Shown here in pieces: positions 34,827 through 42,751 of a DNA stretch of 64,000 bases. The translations under genes and the position numbers were made by a program. The notes under the pieces are model-generated. The model made no database searches and was not told where the DNA came from. It was given only the letters and a program-made list of their open reading frames with translations. The DNA lies in contig NZ_JBNHEQ010000297.1 of assembly GCF_050016015.1 (NCBI RefSeq), forward strand, positions 39,891-103,890. Reading direction: 5' to 3'. Position 1 is the stretch's first letter. Each line of letters begins with the position of its first letter. Source of the DNA: Trichodesmium sp002260545. Its GTDB lineage: Bacteria > Cyanobacteriota > Cyanobacteriia > Cyanobacteriales > Microcoleaceae.

Positions 34827-36698
34827 ATGACACAACTTCCACCTCTCATTTCCCGTGACATTTTATTCGGCAACCCCGAACGGACTAACCCAAAACTGTC
34901 CCCCGATGGTAAATATCTTGCCTACATTGCTCCAGATGAAAAAAACGTTTTGCAAGTATGGGTACGAACTGTAGGTAAAGAAGACGATCGCCAAGTTACT
35001 GCCGACAAAAAACGAGGCATCCGTATTTATCTTTGGACTTACAACGAAGACCAACTGATATACCTCCAAGATGCTGACGGTGATGAAAATTTTCATCTCT
35101 ATCAAGTAAATATTCAATCAAACATAGTGCGCGACTTAACTCCATTCCAAGGAGTTAAAGCAAACATAGTAGATATAGATCATCATTTTCCCGACCAAAT
35201 GTTGGTGGGATTGAACCTGAAAAACCCCCAAAGTTTCGACGTTTATCGCATCAACCTCAATAATGGTGCAGTAGAATTTGACACTCACAACCCAGGCAAT
35301 ATTATTGGTTGGACTGCTGATGCTCAATTTCAAGTCCGGGCAGCGATCGCTAGAACTGAGGATGGAGGTTCCGACCTCGTTTATCGGGAAACTACAGAAA
35401 AATCTTGGGAAACTATGCGTCACTGGGGACCAGATGAAGAAGGTGGTCCTGTTATGTTCTCGGATGATAGCAAAATTCTCTATATATCAGGTAATCACGA
35501 TGCTAATGCTCAACGTCTACTTGCTATCGACCTCGCTGCTCGTCAAGAAAAGGTAGTTGCTGAAGACTCCCAATATGATTTTAGTAGCGCTATCATTCAT
35601 CCTACTACTCGTACCATTGAAGCAGTAGGTTTCTACAAAGACAAATTAGAATGGCAAATCTTAGACGATAGTATTGTTGCAGATTTTGAATTCCTGAAAG
35701 CTGCTCACAAAGGAGAGTTTCGCATCGTAGACCGCACTCTCAACGATCTAAACTGGTTAGTCGCTTATTTCACTGATGACGGACCAGTTTATTATTATGC
35801 TTATGACCGCACTGCCAAAACTACAACGTTTTTGTTTACGAACCAACCGCAACTAGAAGGTTTACAGTTAGCTCCGATGGAACCTGTTTCCTATACTGCT
35901 AGGGATGGTCTCACTATTCACGGATACTTGACTAAACCTGTGGGAGTAGAAACTCCAACTTCAGCAGTGCTTTTAGTTCATGGCGGACCTTGGGCGCGGG
36001 ATACTTGGGGTTATAGACCGCAAGCTCAATGGTTAGCTAACCGAGGTTATGTGGTATTGCAGATTAATTTCCGGGGTTCGACTGGTTACGGTAAAGATTT
36101 TCTCAATGCTGGCAACCGGGAATGGGGAGCGAAAATGCACGATGATCTAATTGATGGAGTTAACTGGTTAGTCGAAAATAGTATCGCCGACAGGGATAAA
36201 ATTGCTATCATGGGTGGTTCTTATGGTGGTTATGCAACATTAGCAGGATTAACTTTTACTCCAGAAGTATTTGCTGCTGGTGTAGATATTGTCGGACCGA
36301 GTAATTTGATTACTTTGATGGAAACTATTCCTCCTTATTGGGAACCTCTGAAGAAAATCTTTAGTCATCGCATGGGAGATATTGAAACAGAACCAGAATT
36401 TTTGAAGTCGCGATCGCCTCTATTTTTTGTAGATAAAATTCAGAAACCTTTGTTAATAGGTCAAGGAGCAAATGACCCACGGGTGAAGGAGTCAGAAAGC
36501 GAACAAATTGTTAAGGCAATGGAAGATGCTGGTAAACCTGTAAAATATGCTTTATATACAGATGAGGGACATGGTTTTGCTCGTCCAGAAAACCGTCTAC
36601 ATTTTTACGCGATCGCTGAGGAATTTTTAGCAGAATACCTGGGTGGGAAATTTGAACCAGTAGGAAATATAGAAGGTCATTCTGGTATAGTTAAATGA
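34827..36698 (+). CDS. Prolyl oligopeptidase family (S9) peptidase
   Basis: 623 residues with no signal peptide, so probably cytoplasmic. The first 360 residues form a beta-propeller (NPKLSPDGKYLAYIAPDEKN and similar blades). The C-terminal alpha/beta hydrolase carries VLLVHGGPWARDTWGYRPQA, the nucleophile Ser near 466 in MGGSYGGYATLAG, the acid Asp near 549 in GANDPRV and His near 581 in DEGHGFARPENR. It is likely an acylaminoacyl- or dipeptidyl-peptidase releasing residues from small peptides. ATG 34827 directly precedes the conserved start PLISRDILFGNPERTNP. Confidence 0.93.
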   Translation: MTQLPPLISRDILFGNPERTNPKLSPDGKYLAYIAPDEKNVLQVWVRTVGKEDDRQVTADKKRGIRIYLWTYNEDQLIYLQDADGDENFHLYQVNIQSNIVRDLTPFQGVKANIVDIDHHFPDQMLVGLNLKNPQSFDVYRINLNNGAVEFDTHNPGNIIGWTADAQFQVRAAIARTEDGGSDLVYRETTEKSWETMRHWGPDEEGGPVMFSDDSKILYISGNHDANAQRLLAIDLAARQEKVVAEDSQYDFSSAIIHPTTRTIEAVGFYKDKLEWQILDDSIVADFEFLKAAHKGEFRIVDRTLNDLNWLVAYFTDDGPVYYYAYDRTAKTTTFLFTNQPQLEGLQLAPMEPVSYTARDGLTIHGYLTKPVGVETPTSAVLLVHGGPWARDTWGYRPQAQWLANRGYVVLQINFRGSTGYGKDFLNAGNREWGAKMHDDLIDGVNWLVENSIADRDKIAIMGGSYGGYATLAGLTFTPEVFAAGVDIVGPSNLITLMETIPPYWEPLKKIFSHRMGDIETEPEFLKSRSPLFFVDKIQKPLLIGQGANDPRVKESESEQIVKAMEDAGKPVKYALYTDEGHGFARPENRLHFYAIAEEFLAEYLGGKFEPVGNIEGHSGIVK

Positions 36699-36881
36699 TG
36701 CGATGTTTGGATAATTAGGGATTAATTTCGTCTTCTTGTAGGAATGTTCTATGGAATATTTCTACATCAAATTATTCAAGACAAAATATACAGCATATTT
36801 CGGGCAAATGATGAAAATCTTGTAGATATCTTGCCCGCTACTGGTGTACTTCATCACAACAGAAAGCACTGTATTTACCTA

Positions 36882-37004
36882 CAGCGGTTTTCATTTGGAT
36901 AGTAGGGAAGTTGCATAACAAAAATGCGTTTCATGTTGCGCAGCAAAACGTCCCTACAAAGTCATCATTTTTTTTTATGTGGTTCATTGACCTGAAAATC
37001 CCTA
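36882..37004. mobile_element. MITE family A, degenerate copy
   Basis: Left end TA|CAGCGGTTTTCA; right end ATGTGGTTCATTGACCTGAA then AATCCCTA. The centre keeps GTAGGGAAGTTGCATAAC and the distal CAAAACGTCCCTAC with an inserted stretch. Confidence 0.55.
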
Positions 37005-37067
37005 TAAAGTTGCTAAAATTAAAATTATTTTGAGATATTTATTCTTTACGAGAATAATTAATATTTA

Positions 37068-37199
37068 ATATCAAATCCGGATAATTACTATACTCCAGTC
37101 ATTGCGACTGGAACGGAGTGGAAGGAAGCAATCTCATGGGTTTAGGAGATTGCTTCCTATCGTCGCAATGACAACTGTTTAACCGGATTCTATATAATA
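37068..37199. repeat. Family C repeat, uninterrupted copy
   Basis: Ends ATATCAAATCCGGATAATTA and TTTAACCGGATTCTATATAA are imperfect inverted repeats; inner parts CATTGCGACTGGAACGGAGT and ATCGTCGCAATGAC. It matches the split copy at 6416-6664 and shows the family B empty site. Confidence 0.75.
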
Positions 37200-37212
37200 T
37201 GGTAAAGAAAAA

Positions 37213-37785
37213 ATGGGGTCAAAAATTGAAATTATAGAACAAAGCTTTGCACAAATAAAACCGAATGCAGAGAAGTTTGCAGCTAGTTTTTATGTAAATT
37301 TATTCAGAGAATATCCAGAGTTAAAACCACTGTTTGTTAATACTGATATGGAGAAGCAACAGAAAAAGTTGCTTGATGCTCTAATTTTAGTAGTGGAAAA
37401 TCTTCGACATCCAGGAGTATTAAAAGGAGTTATAGAAGCATTAGGAGCGCGACACGTTAATTATGGAGTTTTACAGCAACATTATCCAGCAGTTGGTAAA
37501 TCATTACTAGAGACTTTAAAGGAGTATCTTCAAGAAAATTGGAATTCTGAAGTTAAAGCAGCTTGGGTTTCTGCTTATCGTGGAATTGCTAAATTGATGT
37601 TAAAAGGTGCAAACTATCAATCTCTGGCAGACATAGAAGGAGAAATAGAAACACAGGAAGAAACACAGATAATACCTCCTAAAGTTAACATTAATTCAGA
37701 GATTGAAATAACCAAATCTAAAGTTGAGTTACCTATAGAAATCATTGAAAATAGTTTTGAGAAAATCAAACCTTACGGAAAATAA
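37213..37785 (+). CDS. Globin domain protein, first module of a poly-globin frame
   Basis: The 190-codon frame covers one bacterial-haemoglobin fold (residues 1-135): YPELKPLF gives the CD-corner Phe, MEKQQKKLLDAL the distal E-helix Gln, ALGARHVNYGVLQQHYPAVG the proximal F-helix His, and VKAAWVSAYRGIAKLML the H helix. A linker leads into the start of a second globin (IEIIENSFEKIKPYGK), where TAA 37783-37785 ends it. The same frame continues through three more globins and into the pentapeptide gene ending at 40002. As read here, only one haem domain would be translated. It may be a flavohaemoglobin-like O2/NO-binding module with no reductase domain. Confidence 0.8.
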   Translation: MGSKIEIIEQSFAQIKPNAEKFAASFYVNLFREYPELKPLFVNTDMEKQQKKLLDALILVVENLRHPGVLKGVIEALGARHVNYGVLQQHYPAVGKSLLETLKEYLQENWNSEVKAAWVSAYRGIAKLMLKGANYQSLADIEGEIETQEETQIIPPKVNINSEIEITKSKVELPIEIIENSFEKIKPYGK

Positions 37786-38890
37786 TTTGCTGCTAGTTTC
37801 TCTGAAAATCTATTTATGGCATATCCAGAAGCAAAACCATTATTTGCTAAGAATTAAATATCTAATTAACAGAAAAAATTGCTCAATTCTTTAGTATTAG
37901 TAGTAGAAAATTTACGCCATCGAGAAGCATTAGCAGAAGTCTTACAAAACCTTGGTTCTCGTCATGTTAATTATGGTACTTTAAAACAACATTATCCATT
38001 AATTGGCGAAGCATTATTAACAACTTTAGAACAATATCTTGGTGATGAATGGAATATTGAAGTCAAAAATGCTTGGGTATTTGCTTATGAACAAATTGTG
38101 GAATTAATGTTTGAAGGGGCGGGGTATTCACCCACATAAATTTCCACTTCCCCAAACTCAAGTTCTGAAATTAATCTAGACAAAACTCCAGTCTCAAAAC
38201 CAAGTTCTCAGTTACAAGTAGAAATCATTGAAAATAGCTTTGAGAAAATCAAACCTTACGGAGAATAATTTGCTGCTAGTTTCTCTGAAAATCTATTTAT
38301 GGCATATCCAGAAGCAAAACCATTATTTGCTAAGAATTAAATATCTAATTAACAGAAAAAATTGCTCAATTCTTTAGTATTAGTAGTAGAAAATTTACGC
38401 CATCGAGAAGCATTAGCAGAAGTCTTACAAAACCTTGGTTCTCGTCATGTTAATTATGGTACTTTAAAACAACATTATCCATTAATTGGCGAAGCATTAT
38501 TAACAACTTTAGAACAATATCTTGGTGATGAATGGAATATTGAAGTCAAAAATGCTTGGGTATTTGCTTATGAACAAATTGTGGAATTAATGTTTGAAGG
38601 GGCGGGGTATTCACCCACATAAATTTCCACTTCCCCAAACTCAAGTTCTGAAATTAATCTAGACAAAACTCCAGTCTCAAAACCAAGTTCTCAGTTACAA
38701 GTAGAAATCATTGAAAATAGCTTTGAGAAAATCAAACCTTACGGAGAATAATTTGCTGCTAGTTTCTCTGAAAATCTATTTATGGCATATCCAGAAGCAA
38801 AACCATTATTTGCTAAGAATTAAATATCTAATTAACAGAAAAAATTGCTCAATTCTTTAGTATTAGTAGTAGAAAATTTACGCCATTGAG
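37738..38890 (+). pseudogene. Tandem globin modules (483-bp units) with in-frame stops
   Basis: Units start at 37738, 38221 and 38704, each 483 bp (161 codons), the first two nearly identical and the third identical only in its first half. Each reads IEIIENSFEKIKPYG(K/E), TAA, FAASFSENLFMAYPEAKPLF, AKN, TAA, ISN, TAA, QKKLLNSLVLVVENLRH. TAA stops are at 37783, 37855, 37867, 38137, 38266, 38338, 38350, 38620, 38749, 38821 and 38833, plus TGA 38887. The frame never shifts. At the TGA of the last unit the other two have CGA (Arg). The proximal-His motif ARHVNY or SRHVNY is kept in all. The stops must predate the amplification, or the repeats were gene-converted. Confidence 0.85.
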
Positions 38891-39072
38891 AATTATTAGC
38901 AGAAGTCTTACGAAATCTTGGCGCTCGTCATGTTAATTATAGTACTTTAAAACAACATTATCCGTTAGTAGGAAAAACATTACTCAGAACTTTCAAGCAA
39001 TATCTTAAAGATGATTGGACTCCAGAAGTTAGAAAAGCTTGGATATATGCGATTGGTCAAATTAGCAGATTA

Positions 39073-40002
39073 ATGTTTGAAGGTGCAGGTTATATAAATA
39101 CAAATAAACCAGCAGCAGAAACAGCTCAAAAACCTAAATCTGAATCACAAGAAAAATCTGTATCAAACGAGACTACTCAACAAAAATTTACACCACAAAT
39201 CAACCAAGTAAAACAACAATCAAACGACCAATATTATCAAGAAGAAGCAACAGTAAAACTGCAAAAATTAATAGTAAAAATAGTTAATCTTTTCTGGATA
39301 TCACCAAAATGGTTGGTAGTAATTATTGCGGTTATTCTGACAGTTGTAGTAGTTAATATAATAGATGAAGATTCCTTTTTAGCTAAGACATTAGATTCTA
39401 TTGATGCTATTAGTGTTATTGTTGCTATAGTTTTGTTTGTTAAAGAAACTCCTGACCGAAAAAAACAATTTCATTATCAAGCATGGAGTATCATAGATGC
39501 AGCTAAAGGTGTCAAAGATAGTCAGGCAAGATTTATGGCAATTCAAGACTTGAATAAAGACGGTATTTCTCTGAGAAGTTTACAAGCACCAGAAGCATAT
39601 TTAGGAAATATTGATTTAAAAAATGCTAATCTTAATGAAGCAAATTTAAGTAAAGCAACCCTAGAAAATGCTAATCTTAAAAAGGCTAACTTAAGCTATG
39701 CAAATTTAAGTTATGCTAAACTATCTACAAGTGATTTAACTGCAGCAAATCTGACTTTTACTAACTTCAAAAATGCTAATGTCAGCAATAGTAAAATGAG
39801 TTATGCAAATTTAGTTTGTGCCGACTTAAGCAATACTAACTTAAGTGGTGTTAACTTAACAGGAGCAAGTTTAAGTGGTGCAAATCTAACAGAAACTTAT
39901 TTAGTTGGTGCTAATCTTACAGATGCAAAAGTAAGTATTTCTGAACTTTCTAATGCTTATTTAAAAGACGCAATTATGCCAGATGGTTCTAAACATGATT
40001 AA
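39073..40002 (+). CDS. Membrane protein with C-terminal pentapeptide repeats, end of poly-globin frame
   Basis: This 309-codon segment is in frame with the globin modules before it. It starts inside the last globin's H-helix end (LMFEGAGY), followed by a Gln/Lys-rich linker, two membrane helices (WLVVIIAVILTVVVVNII and ISVIVAIVLFVKE) and about 22 pentapeptide repeats A(N/D)Lxx from ANLNEANLSKATLENANLKK to the end. If read through from 37213, the whole 930-codon protein would be four globins, two membrane helices and a cytoplasmic beta-helix, a possible haem-based sensor or anchor. As a separate gene it lacks a clear start site. Confidence 0.7.
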   Translation: MFEGAGYINTNKPAAETAQKPKSESQEKSVSNETTQQKFTPQINQVKQQSNDQYYQEEATVKLQKLIVKIVNLFWISPKWLVVIIAVILTVVVVNIIDEDSFLAKTLDSIDAISVIVAIVLFVKETPDRKKQFHYQAWSIIDAAKGVKDSQARFMAIQDLNKDGISLRSLQAPEAYLGNIDLKNANLNEANLSKATLENANLKKANLSYANLSYAKLSTSDLTAANLTFTNFKNANVSNSKMSYANLVCADLSNTNLSGVNLTGASLSGANLTETYLVGANLTDAKVSISELSNAYLKDAIMPDGSKHD

Positions 40003-40383
40003 ATTGAAGGTAAGCATTCAGCAGTCAGCTAACAGCTATCAGCTATTGTTTTTGGTGGGAAATTTAAACCCCACCCTTAAGACTATACTTTATAAATATC
40101 TTTCTTAAGATCAAACTTTATAATAGATAGCTTTAAGAGCTGGATCTTATTACTAATAGCTGAATACTTACAATTGAACAATAAATAAATTTGTACAATG
40201 TCACAAAAATGCTATACTAATCTTAAATGATTTGTGAGAAAAACTGTAGGGATTTGGTTTACAAATCCCTTCTTGTTTTGGGTTTGGAGACAAAACCCCT
40301 ACAATAAAATCTTATAACCTATTTAGGGTTGCTATAAAATTCTACAATCCTAAAATTAATTAATAACAAAAGATAGAAAATTT
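40003..40383. other. Gene-free gap with family D and AGCTGAATGCTTAC-type repeats
   Basis: GTAAGCATTCAGCAGTCAGC (40012) and AATAGCTGAATACTTAC (40156) are inverted ends of one repeat. Family D follows at 40211-40335: CTATACTAATCTTAAATGAT at the left, ACCTATTTAGGGTTGCTATA at the right, with CTGTAGGGATTTGG and AAACCCCTAC inside. The same family is at 59603-59730. Confidence 0.6.
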
Positions 40384-40680
40384 ATGGAATCACACAAGCA
40401 CTTGCTAGCAAAAAATATGGCATTTCTCATGTTAGTTTCTCCCAATAGTAACTTAGAAAAATTATTAAAGTTTTGTTTGGCTACAAAAATCACTGGGAAA
40501 AATCCTGGGAAAACTACTGAAGAAATGGCTAGAAAACTCATGGAAGAACCATCTACTTTAGCTTATTGGACACAAAATGTGATGAGAATTGACGATAATT
40601 ATACATCTGAAGAGTGGGAAGCTTTAGGAAATATGCAATTAACAGATATTGATAAATTCATGGAGCAATTGTGGCAATAA
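40384..40680 (+). CDS. Small hypothetical protein
   Basis: 98 residues, charged and helical (NSNLEKLLKFCLATKITGKN, ITEW-like SEEWEALGNMQLTDIDKFME). There is no signal peptide or membrane segment. I recognise no family. The frame is intact and its composition is protein-like, but the ribosome site is weak (AAAAGATAGAAAATTT before ATG). 40681-40969 after it holds only AATTATTAAT repeats and a CATGTCGGCGAAAGCCGTTG fragment. Confidence 0.5.
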   Translation: MESHKHLLAKNMAFLMLVSPNSNLEKLLKFCLATKITGKNPGKTTEEMARKLMEEPSTLAYWTQNVMRIDDNYTSEEWEALGNMQLTDIDKFMEQLWQ

Positions 40681-40969
40681 TTAGAAAGTTTGGATTTGTA
40701 GAAAAAATTTGATAATTATTTAAGAGGAAGAGAATATTCAGCAATTAACAATGTTCATGTCGGCGAAAGCCGTTGGCGCAGCATGACCTAGGAATACAAT
40801 TAATAATTACCCCTTTTTAAAACGGATAGGATTGACTAAAAGGAAAATTTTTGATTCCTTAAAAGGGGAGGCTTCAAATCTGCATTGTTGAATGAATAAT
40901 TAATTGACTATCAACTCTTAATTATTAATTATTAACTATTAATTATTAATTAAGAGTTGATACTATCAC

Positions 40970-41602
40970 TTAGTATTCCTTAAACTTATCATCGTTAACT
41001 ATAATAAAATCAGCCATTTGTTTTGGTTTATCTTGAGCAAAGTGTAACCGTTGAGCTGGAAAATATATAGTTTCGTAATCCTGCCTTAATTCTACTTCAG
41101 AAATACCTTCTTGGTTACGATTTAATGCTCTTTTAAAAGCCGTTTCAAAACTACAGTAAATCCAAATCCGATAATCAAAGTTAAATTTATTTTGAAACAA
41201 AAAGATACCCTCTAAAATTACTATTTCTGCATTGTCTATCTGATAATGATATTGTGTGTATGAATTGGAATTACTAGCATCTGCATGATTAGCAATTAAG
41301 TCAATAGATCCAGTTTGTTGAAGTGGAGCAACTAATGTAGAGAACATTTCTGTAAATCTCAATCCATTGTTATAGAAATGTTCTGCCGGATTTGTATTAC
41401 TGAATCGTTTTTCTGGTAATTCTAGCCATCCGTCAATTCCAATAAGATAACTATTAATACCAATTTCTTGCAATGAGCTATTTATTTGAGAACCGATATA
41501 GCCTTTTCCTGAACCATCAATTCCAGAAACAGCTACCATCAAAGGTTTTGTATTTTGACTTTTTTCAGATAAAGTATTAATTAAATTTTCCATATTAACC
41601 AA
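40970..41602 (-). CDS. Uridine kinase-like P-loop NTPase
   Basis: 210 residues. Walker A is VAVSGIDGSGKGYIG; IGIDGWLELPEKRF corresponds to the substrate-binding Asp loop; EIVILEGIFLFQ is the Walker B/lid region and YETIYFPAQRLHF the C-terminal motif of uridine-kinase-like enzymes. It likely phosphorylates a nucleoside or other small molecule; the substrate is uncertain. Alternative starts: M at residue 1 or at residue 4. Confidence 0.8.
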   Translation of the reverse strand: MVNMENLINTLSEKSQNTKPLMVAVSGIDGSGKGYIGSQINSSLQEIGINSYLIGIDGWLELPEKRFSNTNPAEHFYNNGLRFTEMFSTLVAPLQQTGSIDLIANHADASNSNSYTQYHYQIDNAEIVILEGIFLFQNKFNFDYRIWIYCSFETAFKRALNRNQEGISEVELRQDYETIYFPAQRLHFAQDKPKQMADFIIVNDDKFKEY

Positions 41603-41855
41603 GCTTGTTAGAAAAATCAGAAGTCAGAAGTCAGAAGTTATTTGTATCACAGAGATTTTGAATAAACCTCCAAAAACATTTTGCCTTAAAAGGTAGGGTT
41701 TTAGTAAGTAATTATTTTGATAAAATTTCCAAAGTTGTCCCACATCTAATTATGGTCAAGTATAATTTTTAACTGTATTTATCCTTAAAATAGTATTATT
41801 CCTAGACAATGCTACTATTAAAACAATTAACCTAATATATAAAGTCTAAAATATT
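41603..41855. promoter_or_regulatory. Shared upstream region of divergent genes
   Basis: 253 bp between the divergent kinase-like gene and the SPFH gene must contain both promoters. TCAGAAGTCAGAAGTCAGAAG repeats lie near 41619-41636. I could not place -10/-35 boxes with confidence. Confidence 0.35.
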
Positions 41856-42692
41856 ATGCTCCAATATCTTGTGGCTCTGATAGCAACTGCAATTTTTGGT
41901 TATACAATTAACTCCTCTGTAAAAGTGATCGATCAAGGGGATGAAGCTTTAGTAGAACGCTTAGGAAAGTATCGACGGACGTTGAGACCTGGACTTCGGT
42001 TAGTCTTACCCCTGCTAGAAAAAATAGCTTATGTTGATACTATCCGCGAGCGGGTTTTGGATATTCCGCTTCAGTCAGTTATTACTAATGATAATATAAC
42101 CTTGCAGGTAGATGCAGTAGTGTACTGGCAAATTATAGAAATGGAGAGAGCATATTATGCAATTGAAGATGTACAAAATGCTATCAATACTATTGTTTTA
42201 ACTTCTCTCCGTTCTGAAATTGGTAGCTTGCAAATGCGAGAAGTTTTGTCTACAAAAGCTGAAATTGATAGAGCTTTACTGAAGAAATTAGATGAGGCGA
42301 CTTCTAGTTGGGGAGTAAAGGTGATTCGTGTTGAGATTCAGAATATTATTTTTCCTGAAGCAGTAAAAGCAGCAATGGAGTCGGAAAGGATTGCTTTAAG
42401 TGAAAAACAAGCTATGATTGAACAAGCAGAAGGCGAGAAGCAAGCTGCTCTTACTAAAGCTAAAGGACAAGCAGAGTCTATAGAGATTCTTGCCAAAACC
42501 TTAAATTTGCGTCCAGATAGTCGTACATTTATGCACTTTCTGATTGCTCAAAGATACATAGACACTAATCAAAAATTAAGTGAAAGTGATAATTCTAAGA
42601 TATTATTTATGGACCCAAAAGCTATGTCAGAAGCATTGGGTGAATTAATGGGAGGAGATGACAATTCTCCAGATTTGAATAAACCTGATTGA
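41856..42692 (+). CDS. SPFH/Band 7 (stomatin/paraslipin) protein
   Basis: 278 residues. An N-terminal membrane anchor (MLQYLVALIATAIFGYTINS) is followed by the band 7 domain: DEALVERLGKYRRTLRPGL, RERVLDIPLQSVITNDNITL and DEATSSWGVKVIRVEIQNI are classical stomatin motifs. A coiled coil (MIEQAEGEKQAALTKAKGQA) and the conserved C-terminal oligomerisation segment follow. Such proteins scaffold membrane microdomains and regulate proteases or channels. Confidence 0.93.
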   Translation: MLQYLVALIATAIFGYTINSSVKVIDQGDEALVERLGKYRRTLRPGLRLVLPLLEKIAYVDTIRERVLDIPLQSVITNDNITLQVDAVVYWQIIEMERAYYAIEDVQNAINTIVLTSLRSEIGSLQMREVLSTKAEIDRALLKKLDEATSSWGVKVIRVEIQNIIFPEAVKAAMESERIALSEKQAMIEQAEGEKQAALTKAKGQAESIEILAKTLNLRPDSRTFMHFLIAQRYIDTNQKLSESDNSKILFMDPKAMSEALGELMGGDDNSPDLNKPD

Positions 42693-42751
42693 TATCAAAT
42701 CAAAAGCCAAGTAGGGTGCGTAACGCTTGGCGCTGCGCACCATCATTTCAA

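Larger units (their letters stand above)
36699..37212. other. Gene-free gap with two mobile repeats
   Basis: It contains a degenerate hairpin (GTAGGAATGTTCTATGGAAT) near 36739, the family A MITE 36882-37004 and the intact family C repeat 37068-37199, which ends 13 bp before the globin start. Confidence 0.6.

Noticed and set aside
427..40002. Alternative genetic code (TAA/TAG as Gln)
   Set aside because: Intact housekeeping genes end at TAA, TAG or TGA in the expected places and contain none internally, so a general reassignment is not supported.
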